Assembly: GCF_000718165.1 (NCBI RefSeq)
Contig: NZ_JOEY01000003.1
Location: 1 to 64,000, forward strand
Direction: 5' to 3'
Length of the DNA stretch: 64,000 nucleotides
Source: Streptomyces fulvoviolaceus
GTDB taxonomy: Bacteria > Actinomycetota > Actinomycetes > Streptomycetales > Streptomycetaceae
Notes under the pieces: generated by a model
Told to the model about the DNA's origin: nothing
Seen by the model: the letters and a program-made list of their open reading frames with translations, nothing else
The model's database searches: none
Translations under genes and position numbers: made by a program
In this document: one piece after another, positions 15,547-25,317 of the stretch
Layout: every line of letters starts with the position of its first letter
How positions within the stretch are numbered: the first letter of the stretch is position 1

Positions 15547-16020
15547 TCAGTGGTGGTACTGATGCACCACGGCGTGGCCCTTGCCGCGGCCGATCGTCCA
15601 CTTGTTGACCGGCGTGGTGATCACGAAGGCGACGACCAGTGAGATCGCGAGCGCGCCCCAGAACAGCAGGTCGTCCAGCGAGGCGTCCATCGCGCCCGGC
15701 CACAGGACGATCACGCCGTTGTCGACCAGCTCCATCACGGCGATCGACAGGGTGTCCGCGGCCAGTGCCACCCGGACGGCCGCGCGGAAGCCGACGCCGG
15801 CCTTCAGGACGCCGCGCAGGGTGAAGGAGTAGCCGAAGAAGAACGCCAGGACGACCGCCAGAACGGTGGTGGGCAGGTTGTTCCAGCCGAGCGCCGTGCC
15901 GATGACCATGCCGAGCACCTCGCCGATGGCGCAGCCGGTGAGGCAGTGCAGGGTGGCCTGGACGGCCACGGCCCAGGTGGCGGCGGGTGCGTGGTGGTGC
16001 GCGTGTGTCTCGTGCTCCAT
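15547..16020 (-). CDS. His-rich DUF4396 membrane protein, predicted copper-regulated
   Basis: A 157-residue integral membrane protein of the DUF4396 family. The N-terminus, MEHETHAHHHAPAA, has five His and could bind a soft or borderline metal. About four hydrophobic segments follow, one with a CLTGCAIGE Cys pair, and the tail ends HAVVHQYHH. A perfect CsoR-type operator lies 41 bp upstream of the ATG at 16020. Copper-responsive expression and a role in copper handling are therefore predicted, but the family's biochemistry is not known to me. The much longer frame reaching 16773 runs antisense-in-frame through the nfo gene and is rejected. Confidence 0.8.
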   Translation of the reverse strand: MEHETHAHHHAPAATWAVAVQATLHCLTGCAIGEVLGMVIGTALGWNNLPTTVLAVVLAFFFGYSFTLRGVLKAGVGFRAAVRVALAADTLSIAVMELVDNGVIVLWPGAMDASLDDLLFWGALAISLVVAFVITTPVNKWTIGRGKGHAVVHQYHH

Positions 16021-16060
16021 GGGTACCCCCAGTGTCGCGGCTTCTGCACTCGATAACCAC

Positions 16061-16077
16061 ATACCCCCTAGGGGTAT
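16061..16077. promoter_or_regulatory. CsoR-type copper operator
   Basis: ATACCCCCTAGGGGTAT is a perfect 7-bp inverted repeat (ATACCCC/GGGGTAT) around CTA. This is the pattern known for CsoR-family operators, including Streptomyces CsoR. It lies between nfo and the DUF4396 gene, upstream of the latter. Confidence 0.8.
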
Positions 16078-16088
16078 TCCGTGACCCG

Positions 16089-16952
16089 CTACCCGTGCCG
16101 GAGTTTCTTCAGTCGCTCCACGTCCGCCGCGTGCCCTTCCTTCCCACCGGGCGTCTCGATGATCAGCGGTACGCCCTCGGTGGCTGGGTGGGTCATCAGA
16201 GCGCGGAACGGGTCCTCGCCGATGTGGCCGGCGCCGATGTTCTCGTGGCGGTCCTTGTGCGCGCCGACCACGTCCTTGGAGTCGTTGGCGTGGATCAGCT
16301 TGAGGCGACCCTCGCCGACCGTGTCCACCAGCAGGTCGAGCGTCTGGTGCATGCCGGACGGGCCGGTCAGGTCGTGGCCCGCCGCGAAGATGTGGCAGGT
16401 GTCGAGGCAGATCCCCAGCTTGGGATGGGCGTCCAGCGCCTCGAAGTACGGCCCGAAGTCCCAGGTCCGAGAGCAGAGCGAGGCGCCCTGTCCCGCCGTC
16501 GACTCCAGGAGCAGGAACGGGTCGTCGTCGTGGGTGAGCTCGTCCAGCAGTGGCAGCATGTGCTCCCGCACCTGCCGCAGGGCCACGGATCGCTCCCGCC
16601 CGCCCGTCGCGCTGCCGGTGTGCACGACCACGCCGAGGGCGCCGATCTCTCGTCCGCGCCTGAGCGAGTGCCGCAGCGACTCCACCGACTTCTCCACGGT
16701 CGCCTCGGTGTGCGAGCCGAAGTTGATCAGGTAGGGGGCATGGACGTACGCCGGGATCGACTCGGCCTCGCACACCGCGCGGAACTCCTCGTCCTGCCGC
16801 GGATTGCCGGTGGGCGTGGCCCAGCCGCGCGGGTTGGCGACGAAGACCTGCACGGTCTCGGCCTTGAGCTCATGGGCGTACGACAGTCCTACGGAGTGGA
16901 GACCGCCGGCCACGGGGACATGGCCGCCGACGGGGTTGCGCTGACTCGTCAC
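16089..16952 (-). CDS. nfo: Endonuclease IV (deoxyribonuclease IV)
   Basis: A 287-residue AP endonuclease that cleaves DNA at abasic sites in base excision repair, using a trinuclear zinc site in a TIM barrel. Recognised segments are HVPVAGGL near the start, VFVANPRGW, VHAPYLINFGS (zinc His), VVHTG, LLLESTAGQG (zinc Glu), GICLDTCH (Asp and His), LIHANDSK and the terminal IIETPGGKE. Starts at the ATG at 16952, 34 bp downstream of the PASTA kinase stop. The CsoR operator lies just after its stop codon. Confidence 0.93.
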   Translation of the reverse strand: MTSQRNPVGGHVPVAGGLHSVGLSYAHELKAETVQVFVANPRGWATPTGNPRQDEEFRAVCEAESIPAYVHAPYLINFGSHTEATVEKSVESLRHSLRRGREIGALGVVVHTGSATGGRERSVALRQVREHMLPLLDELTHDDDPFLLLESTAGQGASLCSRTWDFGPYFEALDAHPKLGICLDTCHIFAAGHDLTGPSGMHQTLDLLVDTVGEGRLKLIHANDSKDVVGAHKDRHENIGAGHIGEDPFRALMTHPATEGVPLIIETPGGKEGHAADVERLKKLRHG

Positions 16953-16986
16953 CCTCTCAGGGTGTCATGCGGTCCCTCGTGTTCTG

Positions 16987-18912
16987 TCAGCGGATGGTGA
17001 TCGTGATCGTCGACCCCTTGGGGGCCGTCTTCCCGCCCTTCACGGACTGCTTCTTCACGGTGTCGCCGAACAGCCCGAGCAGACCGCGGTCCTCGTCGAC
17101 CTGGAAGCCGGCGGCCTCCAGCTCGGCCTTGGCGTCGTCGACGCTGTCGCCGACCACGTCCGGGACCTCGACCATCTCAGGGCCCTTGGAGATCGTCAGT
17201 GTCACGGTGTCGTCCTGGGCGGCCTGGCTGTCGGCCTCCGGCGTCTGCCGGGCGACCTGGCCCTGGTCGTACTCGGAATTGATCTGTGCGGCGGCGACCT
17301 TCACGTTCAGGCCCGCCTCCTCCAGGTCCGCCTTCGCGTCCTCGATGCTCTCGCCGGTGACGTCCGGGACGTCGATCGGGCTGCCCTTGCTGACAGTGAG
17401 CGCGATCGCGGAGCCCGAGCGCAGTGTGGTGTCGGCCGCGGGGTCGGTGCTGATCACGAAGCCCTTTGTGACGTCCTCGCTGAACTCCCGGGTCACCATG
17501 CCCGGTTGCAGTCCGTCGGCCTTCAGCCGGTCCCTGGCCTTGGCCAGGCTGTAGCCCTCAACATTGGGTACCTTCACCGTCTCCGGGCCTCTGGAGATGG
17601 TGAGCGACACGGAGTCGTTGTCCCTGATGCGGGTGTTCACTCCGGGGTCCGTGCTGATGACCTTGCCGCGCTCCACGGTGTCGCTGTAGGCGTACGTGAT
17701 CTTCCCGGTCTCCAGGCCGGCCGCCTCCAGGCGGTCCCGGGCCTGCGTCTGTGTCTTCTCCAGCAGCGCCGGAACCCGGGTGAACTGGCCGGAGTTGATG
17801 TACCAGACGCCCGCGCCGAGGCCCAGGATCAGCAGAAGGGCGGCCGCGATCGCGAGCGGGCCGCGCCGGGAGCGCGACGAGCGGCGGCGCGGCGGCAGGG
17901 GCGGTGGGGTCTCCAGACGGCTGGTGCGGTGGTGCACCGGCTCGTCCTCGTTGACCGGCAGTGGCCGGGGCACGGTCAGCGAGCGCGGGATCACGCTCGT
18001 GCGGTCCTCGGTGATGCTGTGCTGCACGGAGAGTGCCTGCGGCGGCACCAGGTCCAGCTGGTCCGCGCTCAGCCTGGAGCGCGTCTCCCGCGCCTGCGCG
18101 AGCAGCGCCACGGCGTCGTACGGACGCAGGCCGGGGGTGCGGGCGGTCGCCGACGCGACCAGCTCGTCCAGTTCGTACGCCAGCCCCGGAACGGTGGCCG
18201 AGGGCGGCGGGACGTCCTCGTGGAGATGCTTGTAGAGGACCACGGCGGGGGAGTCCCCGGTGTGCGGCCGGTCGCCGGTCAGCATCTCGTACAGGACGAC
18301 ACCGCACGCGTAGACGTCGACGCGGGCGTCGGCGACGCCGGGCTGCTCTATCTGCTCGGGCGCGAGATAGGAGACGGTGCCGAGCACGGCGCCGGTGGTG
18401 CTGGTGACGGTGTCCACGGAGCGCACCAGTCCGAAGTCGGCGACCTTGACCCGGCCGTCGTCCCCTATCAGCACGTTCTCCGGCTTCATGTCCCGGTGCA
18501 CGAACCCGGCACGGTGCGCGGCGCCGAGCGCGGCGAGTACCGGCTCCAGGATGTCCAGCGCGGCCCTCGGCTGCAGGGCTCCGCGGTCGCGCAGCACGTC
18601 ACGCAGGGTGCACCCGGCGACGTACTCCATGGCGAGATAGACGTACGACCCGTCGGTGCCCTGGTCGAAGACCTGCACGACGTTCGGGTGGGCGAGCCGG
18701 GCGACGGACTTGGCCTCCCGGATGAACCGCTCGACGAAGGTGCCGTCGGCCGCGAGGCCCGGGTGCATCACCTTCAGCGCGAGCACACGGTCGAGGCGGG
18801 TGTCCACGGCCCGGTAGACCGTGGCCATCCCGCCGACCGCGATCCGCGCGTCCACGCGATAGCGGCCGTCGAGCACCTGCCCGACCAGAGGGTCCTGAAG
18901 GGTCGTATCCAC
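16987..18912 (-). CDS. Serine/threonine protein kinase with four PASTA domains
   Basis: A 641-residue PknB-type receptor kinase. The cytoplasmic kinase domain (about residues 15-275) has a P-loop-like IAVGGMATVY, the ALKVMHP lysine, HRDMKPENV and DFGLVRS. A proline-rich juxtamembrane segment and a single TM helix (LAIAAALLLILGLGAGVWYI) follow, then four extracellular PASTA repeats. PASTA domains bind muropeptides or lipid II, so it probably senses cell-wall state. The GTG at 18912 (MDTTLQDPLVG) is chosen over a start at 19002 because the extra 30 residues look non-homologous. The thiG gene lies upstream in the same direction, with about 118 bp between them. Confidence 0.92.
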   Translation of the reverse strand: MDTTLQDPLVGQVLDGRYRVDARIAVGGMATVYRAVDTRLDRVLALKVMHPGLAADGTFVERFIREAKSVARLAHPNVVQVFDQGTDGSYVYLAMEYVAGCTLRDVLRDRGALQPRAALDILEPVLAALGAAHRAGFVHRDMKPENVLIGDDGRVKVADFGLVRSVDTVTSTTGAVLGTVSYLAPEQIEQPGVADARVDVYACGVVLYEMLTGDRPHTGDSPAVVLYKHLHEDVPPPSATVPGLAYELDELVASATARTPGLRPYDAVALLAQARETRSRLSADQLDLVPPQALSVQHSITEDRTSVIPRSLTVPRPLPVNEDEPVHHRTSRLETPPPLPPRRRSSRSRRGPLAIAAALLLILGLGAGVWYINSGQFTRVPALLEKTQTQARDRLEAAGLETGKITYAYSDTVERGKVISTDPGVNTRIRDNDSVSLTISRGPETVKVPNVEGYSLAKARDRLKADGLQPGMVTREFSEDVTKGFVISTDPAADTTLRSGSAIALTVSKGSPIDVPDVTGESIEDAKADLEEAGLNVKVAAAQINSEYDQGQVARQTPEADSQAAQDDTVTLTISKGPEMVEVPDVVGDSVDDAKAELEAAGFQVDEDRGLLGLFGDTVKKQSVKGGKTAPKGSTITITIR

Positions 18913-19030
18913 GCAGGTGAGTGTACGAGCCGCCGCTGACAGACCATCCGTTTCCTGCTGGATCGGAGCGGGACTGCAGCCGAGCTGTGACGGACGTCGC
19001 ACCGGCTCCCGGACCTTGTCGAACGTACGT

Positions 19031-19828
<798 letters not shown>

Positions 19829-20029
19829 TCAGCCTCCTTGGACGGCGGTGAGGACCTCGACGCGGTCCCCGTCGGTCAGGGACGTCGACGGCCACTGGGT
19901 GCGGGGGACGACGGTTTCGTTGAGGGCGGCGGCGACCCCGGAGGGTGCCGGGGTCAGGGTCCGCACGACGGTGTCGAGAGCCGTGCCGGGAGCGAACTCC
20001 AGCGGCTCCCCGTTGACGGAGATGTTCAT
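19829..20029 (-). CDS. thiS: Sulfur carrier protein ThiS
   Basis: A 66-residue ubiquitin-fold protein that carries sulfur as a C-terminal thiocarboxylate for thiazole formation. It starts MNISVNGEPLEF and ends in the essential Gly-Gly (TAVQGG). Its ATG overlaps the thiO stop (ATGA), and thiG follows after 3 bp. Confidence 0.93.
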   Translation of the reverse strand: MNISVNGEPLEFAPGTALDTVVRTLTPAPSGVAAALNETVVPRTQWPSTSLTDGDRVEVLTAVQGG

Positions 20030-21186
20030 GCGGGCTGCTCCGAGAGTGCGAAGCGCTTGGGGGTGAAGGGGCGGGCCTCGTCCGGCAGTTCACCGGTGGC
20101 CAGTACATGGGCCATCGCGTCGCCGGTGACCGGCGTGAGCAGCACGCCGTTGCGGAAGTGGCCGGTCGCGAGGAGCAGCCCGGGCAGTTCGGTCGGGCCG
20201 AGCAGCGGGGCGTTGTCGGGGGACCCGGGGCGCAGGCCCGCGCGGGTCTCCGTCAACGGCAGCTCCGTGATGCCGGGCACCAGCTCGTGCGCGTCCCGCA
20301 GCAGCTCGTACACGCCGCCCGCGGTCACCGTCGTGTCCCAGCCCAGCTCCTCGCTGGTCGCGCCGACCACCAGCTCGCCGTTCTCCCGCGGCACCAGATA
20401 GACCTGGCTGCCGCGCACCACGGCACGCACGGTCCGGCTCAGGAAGGGCGCGTACCGCTCGGGCACGGTCAGGCGCAGCACCTGCCCCTTCACCGGCCGG
20501 ACGGGGGGCAGTACGTCGTCGGGGACCCCCGAGAGCCGCCCGCTGAGGCTGCCGGCGGCCAGGACCACCTGGCCCGCGGCCAGCGCGGTGCCGTCCGTCG
20601 TGGTGACCCCGGCGGCCCGGCCCCGTACGACGTCGAGGTGCTCGGCCCACACCCGGTGGAACACCACGCCCGCCCGCTCGCACGCGGCCATCAGCGCTGC
20701 CGTCAGCCGCCGCGGATCGATCTGATGGTCGCCGTCCACCCGCAGCCCGCCCCGCACACCCGGCGCCAGCATCGGCTCCAGCTTCCGGCACTCCCGCCCG
20801 GACAACCACTCCGACTCCAGCCCCGACTCCCGCTGCAGGGCGTGCAGTTCACGCAGATGAGCGCGGTCGTCGGCGTCCAGCGCGACGGCGAGCGTGCCGC
20901 ACCGGCGGTAGCCGAGGTCGTGACCGGTGAGGTCGGTGAGCTCGGTGGCGAAGTCCGGATAGCGGCGGGCCGAGGCCAGGTTCAGGCCGAGCAGCGTCTG
21001 CTCGCCGTAGTGCAGTTCCGTGACGGCGGCCAGCATCCCGGCCGCCACCTGGGCGGCCCCGCCGCCCGGATCGGGGTCCACGACGGCCGTGGCGAACCCG
21101 CGCTGCGCGGCCCGCCAAGCCGTGACCAACCCGATGATTCCGCCCCCGATGATCAGGACGTCGGATGTGTCTGTCGTACGCGACAT
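20026..21186 (-). CDS. thiO: Glycine oxidase
   Basis: An FAD-dependent oxidase making dehydroglycine for the thiazole ring. The 386-residue protein begins with the dinucleotide-binding motif IIGGGIIGLVTAWRA, has GYRRCGTLAVALD and VYLVPRENGELVVGATSEE, and ends with LLATGHFRNGVLLTPVTG. This is the standard ThiO/DAO layout. First gene of the thiOSG operon, directly behind the TPP riboswitch. The ATG at 21186 follows a GAGGGG ribosome-binding sequence. It is translationally coupled to thiS by ATGA. Confidence 0.93.
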   Translation of the reverse strand: MSRTTDTSDVLIIGGGIIGLVTAWRAAQRGFATAVVDPDPGGGAAQVAAGMLAAVTELHYGEQTLLGLNLASARRYPDFATELTDLTGHDLGYRRCGTLAVALDADDRAHLRELHALQRESGLESEWLSGRECRKLEPMLAPGVRGGLRVDGDHQIDPRRLTAALMAACERAGVVFHRVWAEHLDVVRGRAAGVTTTDGTALAAGQVVLAAGSLSGRLSGVPDDVLPPVRPVKGQVLRLTVPERYAPFLSRTVRAVVRGSQVYLVPRENGELVVGATSEELGWDTTVTAGGVYELLRDAHELVPGITELPLTETRAGLRPGSPDNAPLLGPTELPGLLLATGHFRNGVLLTPVTGDAMAHVLATGELPDEARPFTPKRFALSEQPA

Positions 21187-21206
21187 GGGCGTCCAGCCCC
21201 TCCCTT

Positions 21207-21290
21207 CGCCGGCATGACCCGGATCAGGTTCGTACGGTCGGAGGCCGCCAGCCTCCCTCTCAGCCCGGTGCGTCCGGGCTCCCGCGAGTG
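21207..21290 (-). ncRNA. TPP riboswitch (THI element) of thiOSG
   Basis: Read on the minus strand, the region shows the conserved GGGCTGAGAGGGA block (21251-21264), then GAACCTGATCCGGGTCATGCCGGCG-like helix sequence with the CTGATC-GGGTCATGCC core (21211-21230), enclosed by GC-rich stems. It ends just before the GAGGGG ribosome-binding sequence of thiO, so it probably controls translation by masking it. Confidence 0.93.
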
Positions 21291-21346
21291 CTCTACGTTG
21301 GCCACCCTAGCCCTTCGTTCCGCGCCTCTGTAGGGAGCCTTTCGTC

Positions 21347-21697
21347 ATGCCCCGCTCGCTCGACGGCCTCGTTCTCGCCCCTGTCGTCGACCAGGCCCCA
21401 GGTCAGGTGGGCACCCGGACCCGGTTCTCGTACCACGAGAAGGACGGGGAGATCTGGGCCGAGTACGCGGGCGGCGATGTCGTACGCGGGCATCTCGTGG
21501 GGACCCGGGAGGGCGACCGGCTCGACTTCCGGTACGTGCAGCTCAAGCAGGACGGAACGACGTCTTCCGGGCACTGCGCCTCGACGGTCGTCGAGCTGTC
21601 CGACGGCCGGGTGCGCCTGGAGGAGACATGGGAGTGGGAGTCGCAGCCGGGCAGCGGGACGAGCGTTGTGGAGCAGGTCACTGAGCACGACTCCTGA
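21347..21697 (+). CDS. Small conserved hypothetical protein
   Basis: A 116-residue protein without signal peptide or membrane helices, predicted to be mostly beta. Segments include RFSYHEKDGEIWAEYAGG, VVRGHLVGTREGDRLDFRYVQL and VRLEETWEWES. It looks like a small lipocalin/avidin-like beta sheet protein. Homologues are often mislabelled N-acetylglutamate synthase; I see no acetyltransferase motif. It is divergent from thiO across the riboswitch region. Function unknown. Confidence 0.7.
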   Translation: MPRSLDGLVLAPVVDQAPGQVGTRTRFSYHEKDGEIWAEYAGGDVVRGHLVGTREGDRLDFRYVQLKQDGTTSSGHCASTVVELSDGRVRLEETWEWESQPGSGTSVVEQVTEHDS

Positions 21698-21729
21698 CTG
21701 ACTAATTGTCAGTTGTCTATGGTGATCCG

Positions 21730-22959
21730 GTGAGCGATCAGACGCAGGAGACGGGGAAGTCGCAGGCGCGGCGCGTGGTCGTGGTCGGCGCGGGCATGGC
21801 CGGGGTGCAGACCGCGGTGGCCCTGCGGGAACAGGGCTTCACCGGCACTGTGACGGTGATCGGCGCGGAACCCCACCAGCCGTACGACCGGCCGCCCCTG
21901 TCCAAGGCCGTCCTGCTCGGCAAGGCCGAGGGCTCCGCCTTCGACGTCGACTTCGAGGCCCTCGGCATCGAACTGCGGCTGGGGAGCGAGGTGCTGGGCG
22001 TACGCCCCGGCGCGCACGAACTGGACACCGCCGAAGGGCCCGTGCCGTACGACGACCTGGTCCTCGCGACCGGCGCCGAACCGATCCGGCTGCCCGGCAC
22101 GGAGGGCGTCCCCGGCGTGCATCTGCTGCGCACCCTGGACGACGCCGAACGGCTGCGTCCGGTGCTCGCCCGGCAGCACGACATCGTGGTCGTCGGCGCG
22201 GGCTGGATCGGCGCGGAGTTCGCCACGGCGGCGCGCGAGGCGGGCTGCGCGGTGACCGTGGTGGAAGCCGCGGACCGGCCGCTGGCGGGTGCGCTGCCCG
22301 CCGAGGTGGCCGCGCCGATGACGTCCTGGTACGCCGACGCCGGTGCCTCCCTGCGCACCCACGCGCGCGTGGAGCGCGTCGAGCCCGGCGCGGTCGTCCT
22401 CGACGACGGCTCCCGGCTGCCCGCGGGCGCCGTCGTGGTCGGCATCGGCGCCCGGCCCGCCACCGCCTGGCTGGCCGGCTCCGGCATCGAACTCGGCGCC
22501 CACGGCGAGGTCGTCGCCGACGCCCGGCTGCGCACCTCCGTGCCGGACGTCTACGCGGTCGGCGACTGCGCCTCCTTCCCTTCGGGAAGGTATGGCGAGC
22601 GCCTGCTGGTCCACCACTGGGACAACGCCCTCCAGGGCCCCCGCACGGTGGCCGCCAACATCCTGGGGGAGACCCCCTCGGTCTACGACCCGGTCCCGTA
22701 CTTCTGGTCCGAGCAGTTCGGCCGCTTCGTCCAGTACGCCGGCCACCACGCGTCCGCCGACGCGACCCTGTGGCGCGGCGAGCCGTCCGGCCCCGCCTGG
22801 ACCGTGTGCTGGCTGCGCGAGAACCGTCTGGTGGCCCTGCTGGCGGTGGGCCGCCCCCGGGACCTGGCACAGGGCCGACGGCTGATCGACGCGGGCACTG
22901 TGCTGGACCCCGAACTGCTGGCGGACCCGGCGCGTCCCCTGAAGGCGGCCACGGCGTAA
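21730..22959 (+). CDS. FAD-dependent NAD(P)H:ferredoxin reductase-like oxidoreductase
   Basis: About 409 residues from the GTG at 21730; a start at 21706 is less likely. It belongs to the pyridine nucleotide-disulfide family, rubredoxin/putidaredoxin reductase branch. The FAD motif is VVVGAGMAGVQTA, PYDRPPLSK is the typical second segment, the NAD(P) motif is VVVGAGWIGAEFATA, and the FAD-ribityl motif is DVYAVGDCA. The C-terminal domain (YFWSEQFGRFVQYAG) fits ferredoxin reductases that feed P450s or Rieske oxygenases. No ferredoxin or P450 gene is adjacent, so its partner is unknown. Confidence 0.85.
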   Translation: MSDQTQETGKSQARRVVVVGAGMAGVQTAVALREQGFTGTVTVIGAEPHQPYDRPPLSKAVLLGKAEGSAFDVDFEALGIELRLGSEVLGVRPGAHELDTAEGPVPYDDLVLATGAEPIRLPGTEGVPGVHLLRTLDDAERLRPVLARQHDIVVVGAGWIGAEFATAAREAGCAVTVVEAADRPLAGALPAEVAAPMTSWYADAGASLRTHARVERVEPGAVVLDDGSRLPAGAVVVGIGARPATAWLAGSGIELGAHGEVVADARLRTSVPDVYAVGDCASFPSGRYGERLLVHHWDNALQGPRTVAANILGETPSVYDPVPYFWSEQFGRFVQYAGHHASADATLWRGEPSGPAWTVCWLRENRLVALLAVGRPRDLAQGRRLIDAGTVLDPELLADPARPLKAATA

Positions 22960-23024
22960 TGTGAAACCGCAGGTCGCAGGGGTCTGGCTTCCGACTGTCA
23001 GTCCGGGATGGCACGCTTGATCCC

Positions 23025-23396
23025 GTGACCGAGATTGACGCAAAGATCGATGCTCTCGTCCCCGAGTGGCTCACCCTCCCCGACATCGCAGAGATGCTGG
23101 ATGTCGAGGTGACGCGTGTGCGGCAGCTGGTCAAGGATGGCCAGGTCATCGCCGTACGCCGTGGCGAGAACCGCGCGCTGCACGTCCCCGCCGCCTTCAT
23201 CGACGGGGCCGAGCAGAAGGTCGTCAAGGGCCTGACCGGGACCCTGACGCTCCTGCGGGACGACGGCTTCTCCGACGAAGAGATGCTGGAGTGGCTCTTC
23301 ACCCCCGACCCCAGCCTGCCCGGCACCCCCGCGCAGGCCCTGAGCGAGAATCGCGGCACGGAGGTGAAGCGACGGGCCCAGGCGCTCGCCGTCTGA
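23025..23396 (+). CDS. Rv2175c-like DNA-binding protein
   Basis: A 123-residue protein with an N-terminal MerR/excisionase-like winged helix (LTLPDIAEMLDVEVTRVRQL, then ALHVPAAFI) and an alpha-helical C-terminal part (LLRDDGFSDEEMLEWLFTPDPSLPGTP). This architecture is that of mycobacterial Rv2175c, a DNA-binding substrate of the PknL kinase. A PASTA kinase is encoded 4 kb away, but a functional link is only a guess. GTG start at 23025. Regulatory target unknown. Confidence 0.8.
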   Translation: MTEIDAKIDALVPEWLTLPDIAEMLDVEVTRVRQLVKDGQVIAVRRGENRALHVPAAFIDGAEQKVVKGLTGTLTLLRDDGFSDEEMLEWLFTPDPSLPGTPAQALSENRGTEVKRRAQALAV

Positions 23397-23433
23397 ACCG
23401 AGCACGCTGAGCACGCTCATCCGAAAACCGTCC

Positions 23434-23521
23434 GGCGTACGGGCCGTGGCCCACTGCGGCCACGCCCGTGGTTCACTACGGCCCGCAGCGGCCGACCGCT
23501 CTCGGCCGCGGCCCGTACGCC
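23434..23521 (+). ncRNA. Highly structured leader before thiE
   Basis: An 88-nt segment ending 21 nt before the thiE start. Outer arms 23434-23449 and 23506-23521 pair over 16 bp with one G-U wobble. Inside are a CCACG/CGTGG hairpin (23460-23471) and a GCGGCCGA/TCGGCCGC hairpin (23488-23509, competing with the outer stem). The THI-box consensus is absent, so it is not a TPP riboswitch. It could be a terminator of the preceding gene, an operator or an unrecognised cis-RNA. Confidence 0.4.
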
Positions 23522-23542
23522 ATCGACAACGGGGGGACACTC

Positions 23543-24193
23543 ATGTCCGACACCGCCCGCGCCCGGCTTGCCGACGCCCGCGTCTATCTCTGCACGGACG
23601 CGCGCAAGAAGCAGGGCGACCTCGCCGGGTTCCTGGACGCCGTCCTGGCCGGCGGGGTCGACATCGTGCAGCTGCGCGACAAGGGCATGGAGGCAGCAGA
23701 GGAGCTGGAGCACCTGAAGGTCCTCGCCGATGCCTGCGCCCGGCACGGCAAGCTCCTCGCGGTCAACGACCGCGCCGATGTGGCCCACGCCGCCGGCGCC
23801 GACGTACTGCACCTCGGCCAGGGCGACCTCCCGGTCCCCGCGGCCCGCGCGATCCTCGGCACCGACGTCCTCGTCGGCCGGTCCACGCACGCCGAGTCCG
23901 AGGCCGCCGCGGCGGCCGTCCAGGAGGGCGTGGACTACTTCTGCACCGGCCCGTGCTGGCCCACTCCGACCAAGCCCGGTCGGCACGCGCCCGGTCTCGA
24001 CCTCGTCCGGTACACCGCCGACCTCGGCACCGACCGCCCCTGGTTCGCCATCGGCGGCATCGACCTCGGCAACCTCGACGAGGTCCTGGAGGCGGGCGCC
24101 CGCCGGGGCGTGGTCGTCCGGGCGATCACGGAGGCGGACGATCCGGGCGCGGCGGCGGCGGAGTTCGCGAAGCGGCTGCGGCACGCCGGGTAG
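23543..24193 (+). CDS. thiE: Thiamine phosphate synthase
   Basis: Joins HMP diphosphate and thiazole phosphate to give thiamine monophosphate. The 216-residue TIM-barrel protein shows [54 protein letters not shown] and WFAIGGID, all typical of ThiE. I start at the ATG at 23543 after GGGGGGACA; the frame upstream runs through the structured leader. The last eight codons including the stop are tandemly duplicated just downstream (24194-24217). No TPP box is seen, unlike thiOSG. Confidence 0.93.
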   Translation: MSDTARARLADARVYLCTDARKKQGDLAGFLDAVLAGGVDIVQLRDKGMEAAEELEHLKVLADACARHGKLLAVNDRADVAHAAGADVLHLGQGDLPVPAARAILGTDVLVGRSTHAESEAAAAAVQEGVDYFCTGPCWPTPTKPGRHAPGLDLVRYTADLGTDRPWFAIGGIDLGNLDEVLEAGARRGVVVRAITEADDPGAAAAEFAKRLRHAG

Positions 24194-24217
24194 CAGCGGC
24201 TGCGGCACGCAGGGTAA
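24170..24217 (+). repeat. 24-bp in-frame tandem duplication across the thiE stop codon
   Basis: Codons for KRLRHAG-stop (24170-24193, TAG) are followed directly by codons for QRLRHAG-stop (24194-24217, TAA), with 3 mismatches in 24 bp. Readthrough of the TAG would add seven residues repeating the C-terminus. Confidence 0.85.
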
Positions 24218-24328
24218 CCGGCCGGGTGTTCGCCGGATGTCCGGCCGGGTGTCCGAGGGGTGGACAACAAGTCGACAAAACGGGCAAATTTCCGTGATCT
24301 GGTTGGGTGACCGCTGCCCCCTGGCTAA

Positions 24329-25261
<933 letters not shown>

Positions 25262-25317
25262 ACCGGCCGCACGGATATACGACACACTGCGTAGCGGTCA
25301 CTGGGAGAGGGGCGTAC

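Noticed and set aside
16021..16773. N-terminal extension of the DUF4396 protein to 408 residues
   Set aside because: The extension is antisense-strand-equivalent text through nfo in another frame and crosses the CsoR operator.
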